Positions 1-7,382 of a stretch of 16,860 bases of DNA are shown piece by piece (positions within the stretch are counted from its first letter, which is position 1; the number at the start of each line of letters is the position of its first letter). The translations under genes were made by a program, and so were the position numbers. The notes beneath the pieces were generated by a model that worked only from the letters and a program-made list of their open reading frames with translations, had not been told where the DNA came from and made no database searches. The DNA is from CAZUQA01 sp964622375 (GTDB taxonomy: Bacteria; Bacillota_I; Bacilli_A; Erysipelotrichales; Erysipelotrichaceae), in assembly GCA_964622375.1 (NCBI GenBank), contig CAZUQA010000090.1, positions 1 to 16,860 on the forward strand, read 5' to 3'.

Positions 1-538
1 GTTTTTCGCTACTAGCCGATTCATCAAGGAATTTTCTTTTGATGAACAAATAGATGATATAAACAGCGACGATAAAATAGATTACAGAAAACAGAAAATA
101 CAATAACCAGGATAATGGGGCAAAGACTCCCAGGGACACAATGCCCAAAACTCCGCCAAGCCCTTTTACCAACAATTCACAAGCCCATCTGATTAAGCCC
201 AAAATAACCAATAAAATTACAAACTCCACTAAAAAACTGACCAATTGACTAGAATCAAACTTAATAATCTTCCCGGTTACTTCATTGATGAACTCGACAA
301 CGGAACTGATGTAGTCTTCCACAGTTTTCGGATTTCTTTCAATGTGATAAGCCGATAAGATATCCTTAGCCAGCTCATCAATATCACCAAAATCTTTGAT
401 CGCTTCTGCTTCACTTTTTCCATCAGCGATCTTATGGGCAATATGATCGGAGTATTCATTGATTATTTCATCAACTTCATCCCGGGAAAGCGCATGGAGC
501 TTGGCTCTCAGCTTTCTAATGAAATCTTTCTTCGTCAT
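1..538 (-). CDS. HAAS/DUF1700-domain membrane protein (3' end outside window)
   Basis: The frame stays open from an ATG at 538 to the left edge, giving about 179 residues of an incomplete protein. The first 60 or so residues (MTKKDFIRKLRAKLHALSR..., then EYSDHIAHKIADGKSEAEA and DFGD) match the HAAS signature of DUF1700 proteins, a helical domain that usually sits beside PadR regulators and interacts with them. After residue 100 come at least two strongly hydrophobic stretches (around FLVEFVILLVILGLI and WLLYFLFSVIYFIVAVYIIYL), so the C-terminal half is membrane-embedded. The start ATG overlaps the padR stop by 4 nt (ATGA, 535-538), and a GAGG lies 8 nt upstream inside padR, so translation is probably coupled. 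The inferred role is a membrane partner or target of the upstream repressor; the substrate is unknown. Confidence 0.85.
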   Translation of the reverse strand, partial: MTKKDFIRKLRAKLHALSRDEVDEIINEYSDHIAHKIADGKSEAEAIKDFGDIDELAKDILSAYHIERNPKTVEDYISSVVEFINEVTGKIIKFDSSQLVSFLVEFVILLVILGLIRWACELLVKGLGGVLGIVSLGVFAPLSWLLYFLFSVIYFIVAVYIIYLFIKRKFLDESASSEK

Positions 539-858
539 TTTTCATTCCTCACTTTCTTATAATATTTGTTGACACTGTCACTAAACTCCTGCCAGTCGTC
601 GCATAACTCTTTTAAGTACTTTTTTCCTTTTAAAGTAATGTGATAATACTTGCGTGGTGGCCCTTCACTGGATTCCTGAAGGTAGGTTTCTAAGTAGAAG
701 TCGACATTCAAGCGTTTGAGAATCGGATAGATCGTCCCTTCGTTGACATCGACCACCTGACCGACCTCGTTGACCAATTCATAACCGTACTTATCTTTGC
801 CTTCGATGGCTAGCAGCACCAACATTTCCAATACCCCTTTTTTGAATTGTGTATTCAT
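535..858 (-). CDS. PadR-family transcriptional repressor
   Basis: A 107-residue protein, the size of short PadR (PF03551) regulators. The winged helix is plain: FKKGVLEMLVLLAIEGKD near the N-terminus, KYGYELVNEV (helix 2), NEGTIYPILKRL (recognition helix) and PPRKYYHITLKGKKYL (wing and following helix). The C-terminal helix after residue 85 would form the dimer contact. A strong GGGAGGG ribosome binding site (863-869) precedes the ATG. The gene overlaps the downstream HAAS-domain gene, the usual PadR-DUF1700 arrangement, in which PadR represses its own operon. The imperfect palindrome over its -35 box fits autoregulation. The inducer is unknown. Confidence 0.93.
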   Translation of the reverse strand: MNTQFKKGVLEMLVLLAIEGKDKYGYELVNEVGQVVDVNEGTIYPILKRLNVDFYLETYLQESSEGPPRKYYHITLKGKKYLKELCDDWQEFSDSVNKYYKKVRNEK

Positions 859-876
859 CTGGCCCTCCCGTTACTA

Positions 877-904
877 ATTATAACCAACTACTGTGCATTG
901 TCAA
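877..904 (-). promoter_or_regulatory. Near-consensus promoter of the padR operon
   Basis: On the minus strand, TTGACA (899-904) and TATAAT (877-882) are both perfect sigma-A boxes, separated by 16 nt. The -10 lies 18 nt upstream of the padR ATG. With such a strong promoter, repression (probably by PadR itself) would be needed to keep the operon low. Confidence 0.85.
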
Positions 905-907
905 GTA
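889..907. promoter_or_regulatory. Candidate PadR operator (imperfect palindrome)
   Basis: A 19-bp inverted repeat of form TACTnnnCAnTGnnnAGTA covers the -35 box of the padR promoter, with 12 of 18 positions symmetrical. PadR proteins commonly bind dyad sequences at their own promoters, so this is a reasonable operator. The assignment is inferred from position and symmetry only. Confidence 0.45.
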
Positions 908-941
908 CTTTGTTATATTTGTTGTATTTTCTTTTTCTTAC

Positions 942-970
942 AAAAAAAAAGGAAATGCGAGCATTTCCTG
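942..970 (-). terminator. Intrinsic terminator of the cdaA operon
   Basis: Read on the minus strand, GGAAATG (968-962), a CTCG loop and CATTTCC (957-951) form a perfect 7-bp stem followed by nine T residues (950-942). It lies about 24 nt past the DUF523 stop codon and separates that operon from the padR promoter. Confidence 0.9.
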
Positions 971-993
971 ATAAATCCTATTGATGATGTTTC

Positions 994-1413
994 TTAAATC
1001 AGCCAGTCTTCATTGACGACTTCAAGACCCCGGCTTTGTAAGATCTTAACGGTGATACCATCCCCGACAGTTAAATTCCCGCTAAAGCTACCGTCAAATA
1101 TCCGGGCTTTGCCACAGGAGGGACTTTCACTTTTTAAGATTGCTAATTCACAGTTATTTTCTAAAGCAAGTTGCAGAACAGCTTTGGCCCCTTGCACAAA
1201 GGCCGCCGTCACTTCATTACCGGCACTATCAAAAACTTGATCGCCTCTGATCTCGCTGGGTAGCCGCGGTGTACTTAAGCCTCCCAGCTGTTCGGGGCAA
1301 ACGGTGATATAGTCTTTATCCTGCAGATACTCAATTACCGCTTGATTAGCGCAGTTAGTTCCATCGTAGCGGCAGTTAATCCCCAACAAACAGGCACTAA
1401 CCAAGATCTTCAT
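994..1413 (-). CDS. DUF523 / TudS-like Fe-S desulfidase family protein
   Basis: A 139-residue DUF523 (YbbK-type) protein. Visible family blocks are ILVSACLLGINCRYDG at the N-terminus, VCPEQLGGLSTPRLPSEI around residues 38-55, and KSESPSCG around 94-101. Characterised relatives (TudS) use three cysteines to hold a [4Fe-4S] cluster and remove sulfur from thiouracil; by position the likely ligands here are C8, C39 and C100, with E41 close to the second. I chose the ATG at 1413 because AGGGTG sits about 7 nt upstream. A GTG at 1422 would add three residues but has its GAGG directly abutting. The start lies inside the histidine kinase gene (17-nt overlap), so it is last in the operon. The substrate is inferred from the family only. 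Confidence 0.88.
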   Translation of the reverse strand: MKILVSACLLGINCRYDGTNCANQAVIEYLQDKDYITVCPEQLGGLSTPRLPSEIRGDQVFDSAGNEVTAAFVQGAKAVLQLALENNCELAILKSESPSCGKARIFDGSFSGNLTVGDGITVKILQSRGLEVVNEDWLI

Positions 1414-2827
1414 TTTTATCACCCTCGCTATTTTTCGTTTTACTGCGATTTCCCAGGTTCAAACTTCTATTGGTCTTGGCTTTTTGTTTTGGCAGGGTTT
1501 TAGCTATTTTGGGATAGATGCGGAAAACGACCATGGCTTCTTCATTATAGCCGATAGCTTCGTAGCCATAGACATTACAAGCCCGCTTGACAATCGACAA
1601 GCCTAAGCCAAACTGCCCATCACTGCCTTTCTCATAGGGTTTGAAGAAGTTATTGATATTCTTCTCATCCAACAACGGTCCGTCATTTTTAATATACAAA
1701 CCGCCTTCATCTTTCAGTTCAATCCTTATTACCGATTTAGCGTAACGCAAAGCGTTGTCAATAATGTTTTCTACGACCACCGTCCAGGACTCCTGATTAC
1801 CCAGGAAATAGACATCTTCCAGTTCTACTTCGATGTTGATGTCCGGGCGAATGACTTTGGCGCCCAAGATGGTTTTATTGATGATCTCGCTCATCGCGAT
1901 TTCTTCGGTTTCCGCGCTCTCTTCCAACACATAGGAGAAACGGTTCAACAATAATAAGCTTTGAACTTTTTTCTCGAGGCGATCAGCGTTGTCATAAATA
2001 ACATCGACACTCTTTTCTAAAGTATCGTAGGGATAGACCCCGTCTTTGATACTTTCGGCATAAGATTTTATTGTGGACAAGGGGGTCTTGAAATCATGGG
2101 AGATGTTGTGTAACATTTCCACTTTCGCTTTTTCCTGTTTTTCCAACTCGCGATTCATCGCCACTAAGGATTCCGCCAACAAACCGATTTCATCCTTGCG
2201 ATTGATATTGAGTTCTGCCGGAATGCCGACCCGCAGTTTATCAATATAGGACTTTATCTGATTGATAGGATAGATGATATTGCCCATCCAGGTTAAAAGC
2301 ACCATCAACATCAAGACCATGACGATAAACATGACATCGACCACGCGGTTCAGCAAAGAGTTGCGCATAATCTGCGAGAAACCGGAATCGGCGATGGTGA
2401 TGATCGTCAAGCCCTCCGGCGTTTTCTGCATGCAGTAATAGTACTGGACCCCATCAACCCTTAAAACTATCTGATACTCCGTCTCAAACTTATCGAGATG
2501 TTTTAGAGCTTCATCCAAAACCGCGGTGGCAAAGTAACTGGTGCCAAAGTGATTTTGTTTCTTTGTTTTACTCAGGATGATGTGTTCCATATTATTGGGA
2601 ATTCTTTTATTGAACTCCTGAGTATCCTGCAGGCCGCTTTCGTACATGTAAAGAACTTCGTCTTGTGAGCTTTTCATCAATTCGAATATTTGATTTCTGG
2701 CATAGCTGTCAATACTGGCATTGAGAAAACCAAACAGCAGAAAAGTAAAAGCCGTAATTATCGACAAAGTCATTAAAGCCAACTGCCGCAACAAGGACAT
2801 ATTTTTAAGGCGCTCGTAGAAATCCAT
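1397..2827 (-). CDS. Sensor histidine kinase (HPK, HAMP-containing)
   Basis: A 476-residue membrane kinase. A first membrane span lies at about residues 14-36, an extracytoplasmic sensor region of about 125 residues follows, and a second span lies at about 162-185. A HAMP-like linker follows (around 186-235), containing NRKDEIGLLAESL. The dimerisation/phosphoacceptor motif NISHDFKTPL carries H244. The ATP-binding domain shows an N box (VENIIDNALRYAK, 352-364), a G1 box NDGP (381-384) and a G2 region GQFGLGLSI (404-412). It starts 3 nt after the response regulator stop, with AGGG 6 nt upstream of the ATG, and should phosphorylate that regulator. The extracytoplasmic region has no motif I recognise, so the signal is unknown; the setting suggests cell-envelope sensing. 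The C-terminal tail is short and basic. Confidence 0.95.
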   Translation of the reverse strand: MDFYERLKNMSLLRQLALMTLSIITAFTFLLFGFLNASIDSYARNQIFELMKSSQDEVLYMYESGLQDTQEFNKRIPNNMEHIILSKTKKQNHFGTSYFATAVLDEALKHLDKFETEYQIVLRVDGVQYYYCMQKTPEGLTIITIADSGFSQIMRNSLLNRVVDVMFIVMVLMLMVLLTWMGNIIYPINQIKSYIDKLRVGIPAELNINRKDEIGLLAESLVAMNRELEKQEKAKVEMLHNISHDFKTPLSTIKSYAESIKDGVYPYDTLEKSVDVIYDNADRLEKKVQSLLLLNRFSYVLEESAETEEIAMSEIINKTILGAKVIRPDINIEVELEDVYFLGNQESWTVVVENIIDNALRYAKSVIRIELKDEGGLYIKNDGPLLDEKNINNFFKPYEKGSDGQFGLGLSIVKRACNVYGYEAIGYNEEAMVVFRIYPKIAKTLPKQKAKTNRSLNLGNRSKTKNSEGDKNEDLG

Positions 2828-2830
2828 AAT

Positions 2831-3490
2831 TTACCCTAAACGATAACCATAACCGTAGATGGTATGGATATTGAGATCCGGCAATTTCTTACGCAAACGG
2901 CGCAAAGTATCATCCACTACGCGATCGGAACCAAAATAGTTTTCTTCCCAAACTTTGGTAAGTATCTGTTCCCGGGAGAAAGCTACACTGACATTCTTCA
3001 CAAACAGCATCAATAAATCAAATTCCTTAGTCGTAAGTTCTATCTCCAGTTGGTCTTTGAATACTTTTCTTTGGGTCTCATCGATGGTGTAACCATCGCT
3101 GACCAATTGTTCGCTGCCAAAACGGAAAGTCCGTTTGATGACATTATTGACCCGTAAAACCAACTCTTTCGGGCTAAAAGGTTTAGTGATATAGTCATCG
3201 GAACCTTTCTCGAGTCCGATGATACGATCAAACTCTTTGTCACGCGCCGACATAAAGATAATCGGTACGGTACTGTTGTGATCGCGAATCTTATCCATCA
3301 GTTCAAAACCGCTTTTTTCGTCCAACATTATATCCAAGAGCCAAAGATGGATATCTTCGTCATCGACATGCAGTAAAGCTTGTTCAAAGTTGAAAAAACT
3401 CTTAGTCTCATATCCTTCTTTTACCAGATAGCTTCTGACCAACTCATTGAGGTCTTTTTCATCATCGACTATCGCTATAACTTTCTTCAT
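2831..3490 (-). CDS. OmpR/PhoB-family response regulator
   Basis: A 219-residue two-domain regulator. The receiver has the acidic pair D9-D10, phosphoacceptor D53 (LLDIMLDEKSG), S81 in the Thr/Ser position and K103 (ITKPFSPKEL). The C-terminal winged helix (about 125-219) shows LTTKEFDLLMLFVKN and DDTLRRLRKKLPD, ending IHTIYGYGYRLG, typical of OmpR-type DNA binding. AAGGAG lies about 6 nt before the ATG. It follows glmM by 20 nt and precedes its kinase by 3 nt, so the pair is cotranscribed with cdaA-cdaR-glmM. The target genes cannot be read from the sequence. Confidence 0.96.
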   Translation of the reverse strand: MKKVIAIVDDEKDLNELVRSYLVKEGYETKSFFNFEQALLHVDDEDIHLWLLDIMLDEKSGFELMDKIRDHNSTVPIIFMSARDKEFDRIIGLEKGSDDYITKPFSPKELVLRVNNVIKRTFRFGSEQLVSDGYTIDETQRKVFKDQLEIELTTKEFDLLMLFVKNVSVAFSREQILTKVWEENYFGSDRVVDDTLRRLRKKLPDLNIHTIYGYGYRLG

Positions 3491-3510
3491 ACGCTCTCCT
3501 TACTCTTTCG

Positions 3511-4851
3511 CTACTTTTCTAAGTCTTTTTGTTTCAATAAAGCGATGGTTTCATCGACATAGTCACGACATATCTCATCATTTTCCGCTTCCACCATCAC
3601 GCGAATCAAAGGCTCCGTGCCGGAAGTTCGCACTAAGATGCGGCCTTCCTGGCCTAAAGCGTTGCTTATTCGGCTGAGCAATTCCTCAACTTCGCGGTCA
3701 TTGATGATGGACTTATCCTTAACTTTCAGATTGACTAATAGTTGCGGATAAATCACTAAATCACTGAGCAACTCCTTTAAACTTTGGCGAGCTTTACTCA
3801 TGATTTCCAGCAGCAGTAAAGCGGTCAATAGACCATCACCGGTATTGGCATACTCCGCAAAGATGATATGCCCGGATTGTTCGCCGCCTAAAACGTAGTC
3901 TTGGTTTTTCATACAGTCATAGACATATTTATCCCCGACTTGGGTGATCGCCAAATTGATGTCTTCACTCTTCATGGCTTTATGAAAACCAATGTTGCTC
4001 ATAACCGTGGTTACCACGGTATTACCTTTAAGCCGACCTAAAGCTTTTAAATAAGTGCCACAGATATAGAGGATGGCATCGCCATCGACCACTTTACCAT
4101 CTTGGTCAACCGCCAACATTCTGTCACCATCACCATCAAAGGCAAAACCGACATCATAGCCCTTTTCTCTGACCAGCTTTTGCAGATTGCTCAAATGCGT
4201 GGAACCACAGTCATTATTAATATTACTGCCATCCGGTGCGTTATAGTAGAGATCAACATTGAGCCCCAACTGGGCAAACACCTCCGGAGCGGTATAACAA
4301 CCGGAACCATGAGCCAAGTCAAGCGCTATTTTGATATCAGGATCCAGCTTGTCATTTACGATGGCTAGAAGATAGTCCTGGTATTGTTTAATGCCCTGGC
4401 TAAAATCAAAAAGCTTGCCGATTTTATCACGGGGCGCTCTTTGTAATTCTATGGTGCCGCTGAAATATTCTTCAATCAAGTCTTCCAGTTCACTGTCAAT
4501 TTTTGTGCCGTCGCTTTTAAAAACCTTGATGCCGTTATCGTAGTAAGGATTGTGAGAAGCCGAAATCATAACGCCACAGTTAAACTCCCCTTGCGCTACT
4601 AAATAGGAGACACAAGGTGTCGAAGTGTAGCCCAGCTGAAAGACCTGGGCTCCGGATTCCAAAAAGCCACTGATTAAAGCGGCTTCAAACATCGAGGAAG
4701 ACAAACGCGTATCTTTTCCCAGCAGCACGCGACAGGCGCTGACTTTGCCATAATAGTAAGCTAAATAGCGACCTACTTTATAAGCCATTTCTACCGTCAA
4801 GTTTTCATTGGCGACGCCGCGCACCCCATCGGTGCCGAAATATTTACCCAT
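3511..4851 (-). CDS. glmM: Phosphoglucosamine mutase GlmM
   Basis: A full-length (446-residue) GlmM, which converts glucosamine-6-phosphate to glucosamine-1-phosphate, the cytoplasmic step before UDP-GlcNAc for peptidoglycan. The N-terminus MGKYFGTDGVRGVAN is diagnostic. The phosphoserine loop ISASHNPYYDNG carries S99, the metal loop is DGDGDR (239-244), the sugar loop GEQSGH (323-328), and the phosphate loop RTSGTEPLIR (408-417). The ATG is 1 nt after the cdaR stop (TAG-G-ATG). The nearest GAGG is about 15 nt away, so translation is probably coupled to cdaR. Known CdaA-GlmM binding in other Firmicutes, which lowers c-di-AMP output, fits the gene order. Confidence 0.98.
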   Translation of the reverse strand: MGKYFGTDGVRGVANENLTVEMAYKVGRYLAYYYGKVSACRVLLGKDTRLSSSMFEAALISGFLESGAQVFQLGYTSTPCVSYLVAQGEFNCGVMISASHNPYYDNGIKVFKSDGTKIDSELEDLIEEYFSGTIELQRAPRDKIGKLFDFSQGIKQYQDYLLAIVNDKLDPDIKIALDLAHGSGCYTAPEVFAQLGLNVDLYYNAPDGSNINNDCGSTHLSNLQKLVREKGYDVGFAFDGDGDRMLAVDQDGKVVDGDAILYICGTYLKALGRLKGNTVVTTVMSNIGFHKAMKSEDINLAITQVGDKYVYDCMKNQDYVLGGEQSGHIIFAEYANTGDGLLTALLLLEIMSKARQSLKELLSDLVIYPQLLVNLKVKDKSIINDREVEELLSRISNALGQEGRILVRTSGTEPLIRVMVEAENDEICRDYVDETIALLKQKDLEK

Positions 4852-4852
4852 C

Positions 4853-6208
4853 CTAGTTGCCTATAACCTCGATTTCAATAGCTTCTTTTTCCGGGGTGTA
4901 TTTGACCAAATAGTTAGGTCCGCTGACGATTATCGGGATACTCAATCGCCCTTTGGTGATTGTCGCTAAATCCAATACTGCTCTTATCTGTAAAGCCGTC
5001 ACTTTTTCGATGTTCTCTTTAGTGCCGGCCAGTATTACCGTAACGCTGGCATCAGCCGGATTGAAAGGGGCTATCCGGAAGTTTGTAGAGTCGTAGTTGA
5101 TGTACTCCAAAGCGATACCGCTTATCGGTTTTCTTTCCATTTCTCCCAATTTGATGGTGAAGTGCACTTTATCAACATTCGACTGGCGCACGCCGTAAGG
5201 CAACACGACTTTAACGCTGCCTTGGAGGTTTGCTGCTGTCAGTTTGGTGACATCCAAAGGAATAACGACACTTTCAATCTTATCTAAAACGGTGTTAGGA
5301 GCATAGATGGTAATCGATTGGTGATCCAAATCAATCCGGGAAATCGCTTTGTTGTCGGGAATCTCCCCAATCGGTTGAATTTCTATCGGTACCGTTTTGC
5401 TGGGGCGGCTGATGAGCACCCGGGTTTTCATTCTTTCCGGCATGATGTCAACATTCAACAAGCGGCCCTGTTGGTCATAGGCGACCATTTTGACATCCTG
5501 CGTAAAATCACCTTCGACACTGCTTACATCAATCAAAGCTTTAACCAAAGCAACTTCATCCAAAGTGGCTTGCGCCGCCCGGATGTAAACCTGATCATTC
5601 TCAAAAACCGGTAGTCCAAAGACAATGGTGGGGTCGGCTTTATCGACATTGATAAATTCATAAGAGAAGTAGTAGCTCTTGGAAATCTTCTTGGCAATGC
5701 TTACACTCACCGTTGCCGGATTAATCTGAACCTGGACTTTGGAATTATAGTTGACCGGTCGCAGTTTTACCTGATGCACCCCTTCACTGAGCAGCGATAA
5801 ATCCGCCATTACCCCCAGATTGTAGGAGGACTGCATCATCTGAATATCGGAAACTTCGCCGATGATGGTAACACTGACCGTTTCGGGAATTCCTTTCACT
5901 TCATAAATCTCGTTATTTACTTTGACCTCCACTACCACACCGTCGATCACTTCAGCCGTCTTGGAGCTGGTCAGCATTTGATTGTCGCCAAAATTTAAAG
6001 CTAAAACTAAAATAGTCGATAAAACTAAAGAAGAAAACCAAAGATAACGATTAGAGAACAGTAGTTTATCAATAAAAGAACCGGCTGAGCGGAAGAAGCG
6101 CAAAAAGCCGACTTCAAAACTGGCATAATTTCTACTTACCCTTTTACTGCGGGAGGCGATTTCTTCGGCTAAACGGGTTTTTTCGGTTTGTTTATTATTG
6201 TCTGCCAC
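4853..6208 (-). CDS. cdaR: CdaR, YbbR-domain regulator of CdaA
   Basis: A 451-residue protein with a basic cytoplasmic N-terminus (1-52), one membrane span (about 55-72, WFSSLVLSTILVLALNF) and a long extracytoplasmic part made of YbbR-type beta repeats from about residue 80 to the end. Segments such as VSVTIIGEVSDI, EIQPIGEIPDN, ITIYAPNTVLDKIESV and VTVILAGTKENIEKV show the repeat pattern. In other Firmicutes CdaR binds CdaA at the membrane and modulates c-di-AMP synthesis. The start is a GTG sharing one base with the cdaA stop (TAGTG, 6206-6210), so the two are translationally linked, which suits a stoichiometric complex. The N-terminal cytoplasmic segment of about 50 residues is charged and longer than I would expect. 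Confidence 0.95.
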   Translation of the reverse strand: MADNNKQTEKTRLAEEIASRSKRVSRNYASFEVGFLRFFRSAGSFIDKLLFSNRYLWFSSLVLSTILVLALNFGDNQMLTSSKTAEVIDGVVVEVKVNNEIYEVKGIPETVSVTIIGEVSDIQMMQSSYNLGVMADLSLLSEGVHQVKLRPVNYNSKVQVQINPATVSVSIAKKISKSYYFSYEFINVDKADPTIVFGLPVFENDQVYIRAAQATLDEVALVKALIDVSSVEGDFTQDVKMVAYDQQGRLLNVDIMPERMKTRVLISRPSKTVPIEIQPIGEIPDNKAISRIDLDHQSITIYAPNTVLDKIESVVIPLDVTKLTAANLQGSVKVVLPYGVRQSNVDKVHFTIKLGEMERKPISGIALEYINYDSTNFRIAPFNPADASVTVILAGTKENIEKVTALQIRAVLDLATITKGRLSIPIIVSGPNYLVKYTPEKEAIEIEVIGN

Positions 6209-7257
6209 TATTTGTTGCCCTCCTTTTTCTTCGAACGACGTAATAAAGCGTTTTTCATTACTCTTTTACCGTTGACTTCTTCAACTTCTAATTTGGCACC
6301 AACCGTAACTCTTCCTTCGGTTTCAAGTGGTGCTTGTTGCTTCTGGGTTTGGCTAGTCTCTTGGCTTTGTTCAAGCGGCGGCTGTTCTGTCGCTGTTGTT
6401 GCTTTTTCCTTTGTAGTTTCTTTGGGCTTATCTTTCTTCGGTGCTCTGCTGCGACGGAAGCGCAAATTAGAGCGGGTGGATACCTTCTCCGCCTGCATGA
6501 TATTCTGAATCAGATAACCGTAGAGCTGCTCATCGTTAATCGGTACCAGCTCACCATAACGGGCAATCGATACTGTCCCGGTTTCTTCGGAGACGATAAT
6601 CGTAATAGCGTCGCTGATTTGCGAAATACCCATAGCCGCACGATGCCTGGCACCATAACGTGTCGGTAGATCGATGTTAGTCGGTGGGAAATAAGCTGAA
6701 GCACAGGCAATTTTATCACCTTTGATAATCACCGCTCCATCATGCAGGGCGGTTGTTGTCGCAAAAATCGAAGTCAATAACTCGGCACTGACTTCAGAGT
6801 AGAGCTGGGTCCCGGTGGCAATGTAATCAGCCAAGGAAATCGACTGTTCAATGGAGATTAAAGCGCCGATGTTGTTAGCCGCCAACTCCGTAACGGCTTT
6901 CATCAACTCTTTAACTAAGGTTTCTCTTTCGTTGCTGCTTAGGGTGCTGATGCTGGAGAGGACTGAACCTTTTCCTAAACGCTCCAACATACTGCGGATC
7001 TCCGGTTGGAAAATGACAATAATCGCTAAAAACCCCCAACTCAGAAAATTGTCGGTCAACCACAGCAGGGTAAACAAGCCCAGATACTGGGCAACCAGTT
7101 TTGCTAAAAAGATAAAGATTATTCCTTTAAAAATCTGAATAGTCCGACTGTTACTGCGGACGATTTTCAAAACATAATAGAGTAAAATCCAAACTATAAG
7201 TACATCTAGAACGATGGTTCCAATTTTAATAAAATCGGTATTGGCTAAATTAGGCAT
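6208..7257 (-). CDS. cdaA: Membrane diadenylate cyclase CdaA with a long C-terminal tail
   Basis: CdaA makes the second messenger c-di-AMP from two ATP. Three membrane spans occupy about residues 14-32, 42-60 and 64-83, then a short linker, then the DisA_N/DAC domain (about 105-255). The catalytic motifs DGA (173-175, in ALHDGAVI) and RHR (204-206, in YGARHRAAMG) are intact, as are SEETG and IARYGEL further on. GGAG stands 8 nt before the ATG. Family members are usually about 270-280 residues; this one has 349, and the extra part (from about 263) is rich in K, T, E and Q, probably disordered, and ends in a basic stretch. It is the first gene of a six-gene operon controlling c-di-AMP and cell-wall precursor supply. 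Confidence 0.97.
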   Translation of the reverse strand: MPNLANTDFIKIGTIVLDVLIVWILLYYVLKIVRSNSRTIQIFKGIIFIFLAKLVAQYLGLFTLLWLTDNFLSWGFLAIIVIFQPEIRSMLERLGKGSVLSSISTLSSNERETLVKELMKAVTELAANNIGALISIEQSISLADYIATGTQLYSEVSAELLTSIFATTTALHDGAVIIKGDKIACASAYFPPTNIDLPTRYGARHRAAMGISQISDAITIIVSEETGTVSIARYGELVPINDEQLYGYLIQNIMQAEKVSTRSNLRFRRSRAPKKDKPKETTKEKATTATEQPPLEQSQETSQTQKQQAPLETEGRVTVGAKLEVEEVNGKRVMKNALLRRSKKKEGNK

Positions 7258-7278
7258 ACTAATATCTCCTACTTGGCA

Positions 7279-7308
7279 ATTATACTATTTATCGTTACCA
7301 TCTTTCAA
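7279..7308 (-). promoter_or_regulatory. Promoter of the cdaA-cdaR-glmM operon
   Basis: On the minus strand, TTGAAA (7303-7308) and a perfect TATAAT (7279-7284) are spaced by 18 nt, 21 nt upstream of the cdaA ATG. No riboswitch-like structure fits between the -10 and the start. An inverted GCTGCA/TGCAGC pair (7311-7316, 7334-7339) lies just upstream of the -35. Confidence 0.8.
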
Positions 7309-7367
7309 CCGCTGCACTAAAGTGGCGGAAAACTGCAGCCAGCCAACTGTATTAACCCTAGCAATTG

Positions 7368-7380
7368 TGATAAGATTATC
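7368..7380 (+). promoter_or_regulatory. Extended -10 and small palindrome at the traB-like start
   Basis: TGATAAGAT (7368-7376) is an extended -10 (TGn plus TAAGAT) ending 6 nt before the ATG at 7383, which would place transcription start on or next to the A of the ATG. No clear -35 box is seen. GATAA-GA-TTATC (7369-7380) is a perfect inverted repeat on the same bases and could be an operator. No Shine-Dalgarno sequence is present in the 20 nt before the ATG. Confidence 0.45.
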
Positions 7381-7382
7381 CC

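Noticed and set aside
1414..1422. GTG at 1422 as start of the DUF523 gene
   Set aside because: GAGG directly abuts the GTG, whereas the ATG at 1413 has proper spacing and gives the usual family N-terminus.
7258..7382. A c-di-AMP (ydaO-type) riboswitch before cdaA
   Set aside because: Only about 20 nt lie between the -10 and the start codon, too short for the aptamer, and no conserved core was seen.
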